The position numbers and the translations under genes were made by a program. A stretch of DNA of 64,000 bases. It comes from Neckera pumila (lineage: Eukaryota; Streptophyta; Bryopsida; Hypnales; Neckeraceae). The stretch covers positions 26,348,545 through 26,412,544 of the forward strand of contig OZ018411.1 in NCBI GenBank assembly GCA_963969595.1. The letters run 5' to 3'. Positions 23,019-34,869 of the stretch are shown one piece after another; positions within the stretch are counted from its first letter, which is position 1; every line of letters begins with the position of its first letter. The notes below the pieces were generated by a model that was given only the letters and a program-made list of their open reading frames with translations, was not told the origin of the DNA and did not search any database.

Positions 23019-23975
23019 TATAGTCCTGCAAATATGGCGTGTCGAACACAAAAATCGTACTCTTGTGGAATTGGCTCAAAGTATGTTATACACAGCTAAT
23101 TTACCCAATATATATTGGGCTGAAGCAGTCTTTATAGCCTGTTATTTGCAAAATTGCTCTTATCATTCAACTTTGGAAAATATCACCCCATTTGAATTAT
23201 GGACGAGAAGTAAACCCAACCTTAGCCATCTTTGTACTGTCGGTTGTCAGGCCTACTCTCACAAGCCTACCGAGACACAAAGCAAACTAGATACTAAAAC
23301 TACACCATGTATCTTTGTGGGCTATGGTGCACTGTTAGGCATTAAAGGTTATTGTTTTATATAATCCTAATACACGGAAAGTTTTCTGCAATCATGATGT
23401 TATTTTTGACAAAGACCCATAAATTATAACTGGAGCTTTATCTGCTCCTGATAAAATTTCTACCCCAGCCCAATCTTCACCCTACTATTTTGAAAGTGGT
23501 CAATCTACACCAACACCTCCAGTGGTCAATCCACTTTCAATACCCCAACTACTCTATCTATATCCCCTCCAAACAGCAGACCTCACAGTCCGCCCATCCA
23601 ACCCCAAAGTGACATTTGTTAGGAAAACCCGCTTCCTTTTAACCCTCAATTATGCACTCATTGTCACTCTTCTAAATCACCACTACATACTTCTCAACGC
23701 CAACACAAAGGACAGTGGCTCTCTATAAAATTTCATGATGAAGCTTCCTTTGCTGCGCCTTTTTCACGCAAACTGGAGATCCCAATTTAGTCTCTGAAGC
23801 TCTTTCTAGCCTAGAGGCCTTGCAGTGGCGTCAAGCCATGGAAACCAAATACAGTCCTTTATTGAAGAACAATACTTGGATTTTGGTTGATCGACCAATT
23901 GATCGATCTATTGTCAGCACTAAGTGGTTGTTTTAGTGTAAATATAATTTTGACGGCATTTTGGAGTGAATGCAA

Positions 23976-24530
23976 AAAACACTTGTACTATTTTGTGACA
24001 TCTTCAAATCGAAAGTTGTTGTGTGGTATAAGTTTTAGGGAAATGATGCAAACAACTTTAAACTCATATCAAAGTTGGGCGTACATGTGCCCAATGCGCT
24101 GCAATTTTTTGGATTTTTCCAAAATTCATTGTGGAAGAGAAAGCAAATTTCAAAAAAATGTCACAAATTCACTTTTGGAGGTTTCTAGTACTATGGAGTA
24201 CCTTTTTTGAAGTCATTGAAGTTGTAACTTGGCATGCTTGTTTATATGAGTAAATTCCAACTTCTCAAGGAAGGGATTTTGAAAATATTGCTTCTAGCGC
24301 CGTGTGGAAGGCCCTAAAGTGTCATGATTTCCACTGTAGTTTCGGAGAAACTGAGAAATCAAATTTAGTTTTTGATTGTGCAAAATAATGCCGTCTTCAA
24401 TGACTTAGGAGAAATGGCCATTTTTTTTCCTTAATTTTTTAAAGTCATTCAGTATTTATGAAAAATCAAAACCTAAACTAGCATTTTCTAAGAATTATGG
24501 CAGCCTATAGTAGAAGATAATACTGGAGCG
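23976..24530. other. AT-rich sequence right of the Copia truncation
   Basis: No gene seen. A few words (TAGTACTATGGAGTA near 24187) resemble 3056-3070 in the dispersed repeat, but the match is too short to assign. Confidence 0.35.
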
Positions 24531-25990
24531 TAGTGAGTAGCAATGCATAGTACTGGTGGGGGCCCACTTTAGATGGAAATTGCCGGCGTGTACAAGACAC
24601 TGACAGTCGCTAATTTAATGAGAACCACTGTCATCGCCAATTCAGTGCCGTGATTTAGAGATCCATGCATAATCGCCGCCACTGCCTAATCGGATTGTCT
24701 CTTAGGGTTCCTGCAATTTTGAACAGAATTGTTGCGTTTTGCTCACGAGGAGGCCTCCGGGATTGTCACCACTCTCATGGCCTGATTTGAAGTCGTCTTT
24801 CTTGCAATTTCAATCGAGAATTCGTGCACCGATCATGGATGCTGATCGATCTGTAGGCCGGGGAGGTCCACGAAGGAGAGCAGAAGCTGCTGCAATCGAA
24901 GACTTACGTTGAAAATGGAAGGAACGACAAAGTTGTTGCCGTACTGCACAAAGAGCGACGACTGAGGCAGCACCAACTCAAGCAGTGCGGGCAATAGACA
25001 AGAACGTGCGAGATGGAAATGCCAAACTTCAGTGGGGTAGTACGAGGCACCAAAGTACTGTTTGGAGATCTTCTCAACGCATTGCAAATACCCTGTACCG
25101 ATTGTTAGTAAGAATTGGAGATCCTACTTTGCGAGCTGATGTTCTGGACAAGGTCTTCACAAATCCGTGTGTGCGCCCGTTGCTGCCGCCTGCCGGAGTA
25201 CTACCCGAGTCCAAAAGAAGCCAGAGCACATCGACAGATCCTGCAAAACATTGGAGCCGACTTGCGAGCATTGAAGGTGCTACACTCGTTTGATATGCTG
25301 GCACGCAAGCGTGCAATCCTCGAAGCAGTAGTCTCCAAACTGGACACGAACATATCGAACTTCCACAACATACTGGGTACAAGGAAGGAGAATTTGCTGG
25401 CCGTCGTGGAGCGCCTCTGATCTATCAATACTGAGGCCTCCTATCGCTATCCAGTTCCAGCGTGCAAGAAAAGGGAAGGCGGGATTTTTGAGGAAGTGAA
25501 GGTCGCTGTTCTGCTGTGGTAGACTAAACAAACTAGAGTGAGTTTGCGGCGAAGGGATGTCAAACGAAAGCGCTTGGGACGTAGTCTCTACGATACCCAT
25601 GTTGCGCATTTGCTTCTTGAAGGGTAGGTGTGTTCCGATCTTCCTTTCTAGCTTTGTTGTTTCCATTTGGGTTTTGGATTCTTCCTTTACGGGCAGGTCC
25701 TCTGTTGGTTCTCTTCTCCAGTCATTCCGCTCCTATCGTCAAAGGAAAGTCTGAATGACAATACACTCAAAAATGTACTTTTTGCCCATTTCGGAGGGAT
25801 AACCTCCTTGTTCGTCCACATTCACAATTTCCTCTCTTGGAGTATACAAGTCCAATAGTAAGATAGTTTCCAGCAGCTTCCATTGATGGATTGTTGTTCC
25901 CGTCTACTTTTGATCCAGTTTGCCACTTCCACTTCGTTGCATTCCGTTCCATTTAGATATAATTTTGTAGCTTTTCAAAGTTCTATTGAC
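24531..25990. other. Mixed-composition block with broken ORFs
   Basis: The best reading is plus strand 25115-25420 (about 100 codons; LPEYYPSPKEARAHRQIL, then KRAILEAVVSKLDTNISNFHN), preceded at 24900-25080 by in-frame pieces with stops. It is helical in character, and I recognise no family. It has the composition of former coding sequence rather than AT-rich repeat DNA, so it may be a gene remnant. Confidence 0.3.
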
Positions 25991-26029
25991 ATCTGATTCT
26001 CACATACCCTGCAGATGAGTACCATTATT

Positions 26030-27010
26030 GTTGTGTATAGTGCCTTGTACAATTTCGTAGTCCTCATTGTGGGCTCTTTGTAGACATTTGTATCGTTCAC
26101 CTTCTTAGTGCATACAACTAATTCCGTACTGCAATTTACTTACCACTCTCATTATATTATGGGAGGTACAAGGTCATGCTCCTTTTGCATTGATCTCATG
26201 GGTACACATTAGTCCCAAACAGTGCTGTTCAGAAAATTGGTGCAATGTACTATTCAAGTACTGTGCTGGGCTTTGCTCGGCGAGTCAGTGCATCTGACTA
26301 CAAAATTCATACATTCACGTACGCAGTTGTGTACTTCCAGTATTATAAAATATATAATCCCTGCAGTCGATGAATGCAGCATGCCATGCATGATACTCAA
26401 AGAGTATTATGCCTTTCTGGCTGTTGTCTATAGTACCTCGTGTTTCCTGTCCTTAGGTCCTACATATGTGTCAGTAGGCAGTGCACAGCTTCATCACTGC
26501 CCTCTGCATTGGGCTATGGCTTCATAGTACTATTCGTTTGCTTCAAGCATTGAGGCAACTACGACATACTGTTCCTACATTGGGCTTCACTGTAGAGTAC
26601 TATGTCCGCGTCCTCTATACTTCATTGAATGTTTAGGATACTCACTGTATACTATGCGCAAGTTGAAGTGCTTGGTCAAGACTTCCGAACTCCTCGGAGT
26701 CCTCAGAAGGACTGAATCGTACTTTAGGTATCCTGAAGGCACATGCCAATATCTTCCTGCCTAAAGTAGCAGCAGAAGAGTACTATGGCCACTGTTAGCT
26801 ACGTCTAGTCCTCTCTACGCTTGCTTCTCGTGCAAATAGGTTGGTACACTATAATTCTCTTGAATACTATGAAGTACTTCATGAGTCCCATTCAATATTA
26901 TGAACTTCTATTATGAGTCAGGAGCAGTACTACTATTCACCCTCGATTGTCCTATACTGTGTACTAGTGGTCCTATACTGCTCTTCAGTAGTACTATGTA
27001 CGTCGAGTGC
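26030..27010. repeat. GTAC-rich block left of the transposase-like gene
   Basis: I count about 19 GTAC words in under 1 kb, mostly as AGTACTAT, TAGTACTA or TGTACT; about 3-4 would be expected at this base composition. Similar clusters lie at 33316-33400, 34919-35016 and 38530-39140. A repeated palindromic word near a transposase gene could be a subterminal transposase-binding array. Confidence 0.55.
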
Positions 27011-28370
27011 AAAGCTCCATCTTCATGCTACACAGATTGTTGTTCACTATGGTTGACATTATTCTATATGATGCAGATGCTGCTGTATATTCATTTTGTT
27101 CATGCACATCCCCATTTCTCCATCTAGTGCCGATCTTTCTTCAAGCTCCACCCTTTTTTGTCATCAGGTGCAGGGAGAGAAATGTGTGCTGCTGCAAATA
27201 CCATGTTCAAGTTATTTTCCTCTTTGAGGCCTTGAATGCATTCTGTGACCCTCATGGAGGTGCTCATGTTCTTTTCCTTTGTGATTGTCAGTGCATTGTC
27301 TGCAACGTTGACAATGGGGGAGTCTGCAACGTTGGTAGCAAAAGTTATGCAAGGGTGATAGCCTTGTGTGAAGACTTGCTATGTCCAAAATCTGAGGGTG
27401 AAGAATTTCACCATCCAAAGTGCTTGCTGGGAACTTGTAGTAAGTGTGGTGTGCGTTTCTTCAAGGTATGCCCTTGTGAACGGGTGACTGATGCTACTTG
27501 AATAATTAAGTGGAAGCAGTTCCAATACAAAATTGTTGGAGTCACTACAAGAGGATTTCTATCCTAATTGACTAAAAAATGACAAAATTTTGTCAACTAT
27601 ACCGTCAATTAGGACACCTTGATTCGGACATTTAGTTGACAAAATTTCGTCAATTTTCAATGTCTGTTGACAAAGTTTTGTCAAATTTCAACATCCTTTT
27701 TGACAAAAAAGCAATCAACATTGTATTCATGCACCCCATTGCTACAATGGATTCTCTTCATAACTGGCTAAAATTTTCCCCAAAATTGGATTGTTTTCTG
27801 GCCATTAATGTTTTCAAGCTTGAGAGCATGTGCACCATCACAAACTTTAGTGCTATCATCACTAAAAAGTGTCATCCTTGCTTCACAATCTTGTGCACAA
27901 GGGACAACAAACTACCACTATAGGCCATATGACTAACAATCCCGAATGATGTTGAGGGAGGAAATTTCTAAGGTGTGCATATGAGAATGTATCTGGGTTT
28001 AGAATATATTCAAGGACAGGGCTATCCTATGGTTTTACTTTACACTAGGCTACAAAAACAGGTGTAGTAGTGCCAGCTCTCAATGTGAATGAAAGTGGTG
28101 CAGCATCTGCACATAACCACCAAAAATTCAATCAATACCACACAAATTCAATGTCCTTTACACTAAAAACTGTTAATTCACAGTAACATTGAGCAAAATA
28201 GGATCATTCAAGTAACATATGGCTAGATCTTGTCTCGTCACAAAAACAGAAGAATATAAAAGAATGTGACTCATATACAATCTAATGAAGGGCTGGCAAA
28301 TCACAATCCAAAACTCAAATTAGACTCTGTAGAAGCCTTAGAAGGAAGCAAAGGAAGGGAATTTACCTAT

Positions 28371-28463
28371 TTCTTGATTTCTGTACAGCTAAGTCACCTT
28401 GGGCAATGGTATTATTCCCTTTCTTGTACATAGCCTCCATCTTCCATCTTATTTCTTTCACCT
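28371..28463 (-). other. Possible exon of unknown origin
   Basis: An open minus-strand stretch of about 31 codons (EIRWKMEAMYKKGNN) bounded by CAG acceptor and GTAAAT donor. It follows the helicase exons but does not match the part of SKI2 that should come next. Confidence 0.3.
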
Positions 28464-28529
28464 GTCATAGAGGTTGATGAGATTCAAATTGGCATGCAAA
28501 GCTAAATATTAATTCAAAGTCTCACTCAC

Positions 28530-30872
28530 TATTCTAGCTGGGGTATTCAAGCCCATAGCAAAAGTCTTGGTAGACAATAACAATAAGACCTGCAGATAGT
28601 AAAGGACAACACGTGAGAAAGTTTCAACATCCTTCTTTGCCATGAATGACCCAAAACAGCTTTAAAAACCTGAAACATGGACAGGTTTTGAGAGTAGACC
28701 TTCATGACACCACGACAGAAGAGCAATTCTGAACCCTCTTTCACTATAAGTAGCAGGCCAGCATGATGTACACCAATACTCCACTTTAGCAGCTCCTGCA
28801 CATACACTCCCTGAATTTCAAAGAAATTCATCAATCCACAAACAATACCGGATAATGATAGACTGAAGAAAACATTTGCTACATAACAAAAAGATCATTA
28901 TCAATAAGTTTCAGCCTCAAAATAGTCAATCTGAAACATTGAATTTAGGAAGTAAGGATAATGCTTTGGTAAACCAAAAAGGTCATTCGTACTTGAGGTA
29001 ATCATTGATCAGATCCCTTCAATCAGGAGAATGCTTTCTGGCAGAACATGTATATTTCACTCTTTTCAGCATGTACAATAAGATCGATTGAACTTAAACT
29101 GTCAACTTGTTAATCACATCTGTTCTTTAGAAACACCACCACTTGCAAAAGCACATCCTCATCACTATAACCCTCACAAGGTAGTGAAAAACTGATGCAA
29201 ATAAATGAAAAAACTTGAGCGGCGACACACCAAGCATGGCAATGTTGAACAAATCACGTGTAGAGAAAAATCAAGATTGGTGTACATTGAGGGGTGAAAG
29301 ATCAACATACAGGGAGTAACCCCTTCTTATTGAGGTTGTTGATAAGTGTGTACCACTGTGAGGTTTTTGACCTCCAACCAATACCACCCCCACGCATAGC
29401 AGTTTGTATGGATCCCTACGCAATTTATTTTGAAGAAGGTCCCTTTCGACCTCCTCCCCTTCCTTGATTGTCACCTCTCCTACCTGCCATACCGCTAGCA
29501 CGACCAGAAGGTCCTCCCCACGCCCTTGGATGCTTCCTCCACGAGCCTGACCAACACTTCCAACACCAGGGGCTGTAGAGGCTTTGGTTGTTGTACCAAG
29601 ATGCGCTCTCTGGGCATCTCTTATACCTTCCAGTAAGAACCTAGATTGTTCACAGATTTTGTGAAGCTCCGCTCCATAATAAATGCAGTGCTCCAACGGA
29701 ACTGGTCTATGCAAAGTTTTGAAACAGGAAAAACAGATATCGTGGTTAGTACATTTCTAAATATAAAAAAACAATTGTTCCTCAGCTTTTGTACAAAGTT
29801 ACCCTAAAGAGCAACTTCCATGATTCTGATGACAGTTGTCAATCTCCTTGTAAAATGATTTGCAAAAATTCCACATCGAGCAAGAGAATCTTACCCTGTT
29901 ACGAAAATCTTTTTCCGGTTCATCAAAATGGAGGGAGGAATACATTTTCACCCGCTATTGCCTAGAGTAGCATTCAAATAAGAAAATTAGTCAACAAAAC
30001 AGTGCTACTTAATAAAATACATACGTGAGTATTAGATCACTAGAATAATATTAGTCTAGCAAATTGCCCATTTTCAAGTAATCGTCAATATTCCAATCAG
30101 ACGCAAAATAAAGGAGGAGGATCAATGCCACCGAATGAATCTATAATAAATCAACTCCCAAATAGCATGCAAATCTGTGGCTAGGTAATTTAATAGAGCA
30201 TACCCACTCAATATCTCGGACAATGTCCGCAACCTTGTACAACATAGAACGCAAAACTTCTGTAGTCATCATTAGGCAAGACGCCTCGGATCGCAAGCTA
30301 ACATCTCCAGTTTGCAGACCTACATCAAATTTTCAACCAAAATCTCAGATTTTTGATTGCTGATAGTCTTTATGTGCGAGGTATATATTGCTCATGTACA
30401 TTGCTACACTCACGAAAGACAATCAGTTCATTAGAGAATTTTATACTAAAATGCACTCACATGACCTAACATAAAGCACATTCCACAAAAGGGACCCATT
30501 GTATCACAGTTCGAGAAGCTACATTGGCGAGAAGCTTCTAATAAATGGGTATTTTTACAATTTATCCTAAACTTCATTCCTTAGGGTTTTTGCATCGATT
30601 GACAAGGATATTGGTAATCAGCATTCTAAGTTTTGAAATGTTTCATTGCGGAAAGCTAATTCAAGTATACAACGCAGATGACTTGGATCCCACTCTAGAA
30701 GCTCTCCAAAGTATAGATATTAACATGTAATGCATTCTGCTAATGTTGGAGAACTAAAAAAAGAACTTACTTTGGCAGCCAACGCGAAAGCACATTCAGC
30801 GACAACACTTTTTCCAGCAGACGTATGTGCTGCTACAAACACGAACTCATTTCTTTCCAAGTGATAAATCGC
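28530..30872 (-). pseudogene. SKI2-like RNA helicase fragments (captured, broken)
   Basis: SKI2 is the DExH helicase that feeds RNA to the cytoplasmic exosome. Minus-strand exons in the correct order: 30872-30771 (motif [10 protein letters not shown]), 30403-30204 (motif Ia, TSHIKTISNQK, then VGLQTGDVS and [11 protein letters not shown]), 29708-29311 (RPVPLEHCIYY, then a Gly-rich insert and WYTLINNL), 28810-28700 (GVHHAGLL, FCRGVMK), 28589-28530 (STKTFAMGLNTPAR). Most junctions keep GT-AG. The DEVH-box exon, the SAT motif and the GRAGRRG region are not found. Exon 30403-30204 has three TGA codons at expected Arg or Gly positions and a 1-base deletion; the 29.5-kb exon has a frameshift. It cannot encode a helicase. 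Confidence 0.8.
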
Positions 30873-31344
30873 CTGCAAATTTACACAAGAGCAGCTTCAG
30901 ACAAATGCCATGTGCAGGAAAAACTTGTAGTTATGAAGCTAAAAGAGCTTCGGAAAACAAGCGACGAATTCATCTCTCAGTCACCAGGTAACGATCTCGT
31001 CACGTTATTCTGGGAACGAAGAGTGACCTCTGTGATAACCCCTAAATTACCTTGACTCCCGATTAGCAATCTTGTCCGTCTATATCTGCCAAGCCCAATG
31101 CAATTCCAATGAAAAGGGTGCGAGGTCAACATTGATTAAGAATATTTACAGAAATAACTGTGCAATATACTAAACTATTTGAAAAGAATGATAGCCATGT
31201 TTGATTTTGAAACCCCTTTAGGAGTTAAAATTGATTTGTGAGCAGTCATGATTACCTAAAAGTGGCATGGTGGTAACATCGTGACCTGAGTATAAGCAAA
31301 GAGAAGGACGGCACGTTGAGGATTGAGAGACGTTAACACTTAAC

Positions 31345-32565
31345 ACGATCAAGTAACGCCTCCTTCAACTCCCTAACCAGCCTGCCTATAGACAATTGTA
31401 GCACGTCTCTATCCTGCCATAGCATGGCAACAACAATTCAAATCTTAGAATAAATCAATGAATGTAAAATGGGGATTACTTAACGATACACTCTTGCAGA
31501 TCATATCGTAATGTTGCATACTACTGAATGATGTGTGCGCTGCTAAACATGTAGAAAATCACATGGAAATTATTTTAGCGCAGTGTAGATCTTCACGATC
31601 TGGAAATGTAGTTTACCTGGTATGGTGCAGCATAGTCTTTTGCAAGCAAAAAGCAAACAGCTGTAATATTTTCCTCAAAAATTCCCTTTCGTAAGGCATC
31701 GCCATGGAACCTTTCGCATTCAAATGTGTCCACAGCCTAAAATAACAAAACCAGCATAAGTCAGAGTTTTCCATCAATCAACTTTTGTTGATGCAAGCAA
31801 AATCTCATATTTAGTTTTAAGCAAGCCTAGCTCATAATAGAGTCTTTTTTGCATAAACTGGGGTCTCTGAGGGAGTTACCGTTATCCATGGGAAACCTGC
31901 ACCGTCCATGGACATCAAAAATCTTGGACTGTCAAGGACAAGCACCAATGCCCGAGTCATTGCGGCTTGCATGCCCTTAGAGTTCTCTCGCCAATTAACT
32001 CCGTCATCCCCAACAGCTCTATTAATGGCCAACCAAGCTTGCTCCCACTTCTGCCGAGACTACAAATACATCATTACGTTGTATCAATAGGTTTCTCCAT
32101 AATGTTCTAAAGCATCGGACTTTAGCACTAACATGTAATATTAGACAAGGCGTGATTGTTAAGAGATGCGTTTCAGAGTTAGGGTCTTAAAAAGAGAGGA
32201 GCAAAGGTTTATTGGAGATCAAATGCAAATTGAGAACTGACCATGAATTTGAATGCGAATCTGGAGGTGATTAATATCACGCGACAGATCATTCTGCCAT
32301 CGCTCGCCGTGTAAGCCTCATGTTGTTACACTCTCCATCAATTACCAAATCATGCCACCCTTTACACTTCTTTTCTCTACTTCTTTTCAGCTACGGATAC
32401 TTGCAATGTTGCGCCTCAAGTAATCACTCTCAAATTTCCTCGCGGCCTTTTCTCCAGTTGGTAAATCGCTTGATTCCTCGACAACCAGGGAACTGTCTTT
32501 GTGGAAGCCCAATCCTCCGCCACGCTCCACCATTTGCTCACGACAGGTAAGTGATTTTAAGCTCA
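31345..32565 (-). pseudogene. Exons of an unrecognised host gene within the CACTA element
   Basis: Minus strand: an ATG-led exon (MVERGGGLGFHKD..., 32535 down to about 32405), a piece near 32315-32242 (ERWQNDLSRDINHL), 32059-31880 (60 codons, QKWEQAWLAINRAVGDDG to SPRFLMSMDGAGFPW), 31736-31617 (40 codons, FHGDALRKGIF to CFLLAKDYAAPYQ) and about 31420-31345 (IGRLVRELKEALLDRVK). The 180- and 120-bp exons are in phase 0 with clean GT-AG borders and no stop. I do not recognise the family; it appears mostly helical and soluble. Unlike the SKI2 pieces, it shows no clear nonsense change. It may be a separate capture or part of one chimeric transcript. Confidence 0.5.
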
Positions 32566-34869
32566 TCGTGAGGAGAGAGGAAAAGTGTGCGCAAGAGAAA
32601 ATTTTGGTGCTCCGTAGACCTAAAACAAGAGAGGAGAAGGCGGCCACTGCTTGACTGGAAATGAATGAATAGACAAAAATCGCAGGGTTAGGACCCCCAT
32701 TTGTTGATTCGGACAAATTAGTGTCAATTATCTGTCATATAGGACGCCATTCCCTTGTAGTGAGTGTCAGCTGATGGTCGGCCAAAGAAGCGTATCAAAG
32801 AGGTTGAAATGATGACATCCTTCGACGAGTTCCTTGACTTCTTCTTGCCAACAGTGGAACACTTCATTTGACATAATTTTATTGCTAAGTGGCAAAGTGA
32901 CCAGGCAAAGCTTTTGCAGTCTTGCTTGCAAAGAGGGACCATTCTAGCACACATTGATTTCTCTAAGAATTACACATTCGAGGTTCAAAATGAAATACAG
33001 TCAATGTATTACCACTCTAACCAAATTTCGATTTTGGTTCAAGCTATTTATTCTCCTCATGCTGGGGATGATGGGGAAGAGGACAGTGTGGAGTTGAGAA
33101 GAGAGACATATCTACATCTCCGATGACAAGACTCATGATAGCTCCTTCGCCTAGAATTGCCTCATGCTGCATTGGCGGTAGATGGTATCTAGGGGCCATT
33201 CTCCACAAACTCATTATGTATACAGCGTTGGATGTGCTGCGCAGTTTAAAGGTTCTAAGGCTATGTACTTCATTGCCAGGTGATGCTTCTTTTCCTGTGC
33301 CCGTGACCACTCTAAAGTACTGTCTTCAGCATGTAAGTACTCCTTAGTGGTGGCCAGTACATATGCGGACTCTCATGTACTGAGCTGCCCTATATTACAT
33401 GAGACCAATGGATGTGGCCTTGCATGGACAAGGCCAGAGTCAGGTTTGCCCACCCCTTTTTCCACACTCACATATGATGAACATGTCTACTGACTTTGTG
33501 ATAAATGCTTCTCTATAGGTACCCATCACTTACCATAGGCTGCAAGATGCTATGGAGTTATTACAGTACATGGCATGGGAAAGGTGAATGGGATGGGGCA
33601 AGAGCAGTCATCAAAAGGGCACTCAGGACGAAGCAGTTGTCCAACCCACACCGACAGCTTCAAAACGCAGCTGATTGTGTCTTATTTCTGGATGCAACCA
33701 GAGCTGAACAAGTTCCCAGTTGCATTGGTGGAATGAGGTCTGGTCCTCTAAAATCCCACATACTTATCTTGGCTGCACAGACCTTTTTTGTGATTCACGT
33801 GTGCAATTGGTGATGCGCTCGTGCTTGTGTTTGCAAATTCTATTAAAATATATCACTGTTGTCCTAATTGAATTGCAAAATATGCAAGTCCTATCGATAT
33901 TTCCATCACATAGGACCTACTGATGTTGAACATGATACTACGGATGCATGCGACGCGATTCCTAGCTCCTCAAAGTTCCACTCCATTTTTGCACCTAATC
34001 AACGTGACCTGACGAAGTTGCTGGTTAGACACTTGGCTTGTTTCTGTGGTCACTGCTTGGAGGATGACTATGTGCGTTGCGAGAAGAAGGCCTATGTGAA
34101 GGCTTAGACTGCCATAAAAATTTAGCCACGAAATGCAAGACTTGCAGCCTTGTACATGACCAATGAGGAGGAGGATGACAGTTGGGAGTATGAGTACGAT
34201 GGTGACTCCATGGCAGACTTAGTCCTATCGGGTGACAATTTTGCAGTTGCTGCGACGGACAATAATGATGAGGTTGTCCCCTTCTATATTCTGCAGTGCT
34301 AAGCTGCAAAACATGTGGTAGAAGAAGATTTTGACTGTGTCTAGGGAGGGCACTTTCAAGCTGGGGACCATGTTATTTCTGGCACATACTACCAAAAATG
34401 GGGACACAATGACTCCAACAACTATGTATACTTGCGACACTCTAGGCTAGCATACATAGACTGCAGTGCTGTTTTGGCGTGCAAATTTCAAATGATTCCA
34501 CGCCAGCATAGGGTGAAAGGTGGAGACGCGATGTACAGCCTTGTAGAGGAGGCTGTTGACGTCATTAATACAGCTCTAGAGGAACTACAAACAGACATTT
34601 AGACATTCGGATGGCAAATTGTCACTTCTTTGTACTTATACATGTAAATAGTTCTTCATTTTGGTATATATTAAACATACTTTTCAAAGCTGAACATGCA
34701 TCAGTGTATGTTTCCTCACTAAAGTGGTCCACCTGTTTTGTGCACATCCTTGCACTAACATCATATGCAGTGTCGCTGTCACCATATGTTTGAACTTCAT
34801 TCACCGGACTTGCACTAGAAGTCTAGAACAGTAGTAAAGTAATGTATAAACTATTTGAAGTATCCTAGC

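Larger units (their letters stand above)
19401..23975 (+). mobile_element. Truncated Copia element with two nested CACTA insertions
   Basis: Order: LTR, PBS, gag, zinc knuckle, protease, integrase, first part of reverse transcriptase, then an abrupt loss of homology near 23975. Most of the RT, the RNase H and the 3' LTR are missing. CACTA elements at 19825-20094 and 22075-23018 interrupt gag and integrase. The whole unit sits in an older dispersed repeat (19271-19400). The order of events is therefore repeat, Copia, CACTA. Confidence 0.85.
19659..23975 (+). pseudogene. Copia gag-pol, broken
   Basis: The gag part (UBN2-type) is best seen at 20533-20800, and a CCHC zinc knuckle (CHYCGIPGHKAPDC) lies near 21028-21070. 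The protease motif reads WYLDSGVSQHM at about 21187 (Ala is usual where Val stands). The integrase has the HHCC-type region (HLRLGHLNL to CLGCTFGK, about 21610-21735) and the rve core 21780-22060. The first catalytic position, usually H(S/T)DxCGP, reads HTNMCGP, so Asp is replaced by Asn. The second, SDNGG, is intact. The frame resumes after the nested CACTA (23040-23360). An RT start with W(R)QAM and NNTWILV at 23825-23890 follows, with stops just after KW.F. Several stops and frameshifts make it inactive. Confidence 0.85.
27543..32762. mobile_element. 5.2-kb CACTA element carrying host-gene exons (Pack-CACTA)
   Basis: Left end CACTACAAGAGG, right end CCCTTGTAGTG, flanked by AGT (27540-27542 and 32763-32765). 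Subterminal regions share TTGATTCGGACA and GTCAATTA words (27605-27640 and 32703-32735), and the left one has repeated TTGACAAAATTTTGTCAA words. Removing the element plus one AGT puts the transposase-like frame on either side back in phase. No transposase of its own is seen. It contains minus-strand exons of a SKI2-like helicase (28530-30872) and of an unknown gene (31345-32565). Confidence 0.82.
27167..34602 (+). pseudogene. DDE-transposase-like gene, decayed and split by a CACTA element
   Basis: Parts: a Cys-rich N-terminal exon (27167-27542; KYHVQ, then EALNAF, then CSKCGVRFFKVCPCE). After the inserted element comes the core from 32763, with IDFSKNY at 32953 and a GCAAQFKG motif near 33226. 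WHGKGEWDG follows at about 33571, and a C-terminal Cys-rich domain (LACFCGHC near 34030) ends at the TAG at 34602. The order DFxENY, DGxxxQFK, HGKGxxDG is one I know from uncharacterised transposase-like proteins common in animal genomes; I have no name for it. The second motif has Val where Asp is expected. At least four in-frame stops (one before IIKWKQF, one after VEHFI, two upstream of GCAAQ) and intron-like gaps are seen. Paralogue at 53526-54253. Confidence 0.65.

Noticed and set aside
24531..25620. Broken ORFs suggestive of a calcium-channel (RIH-like) helical domain
   Set aside because: Only one short segment has a vaguely similar pattern. No motif or order of domains supports it.
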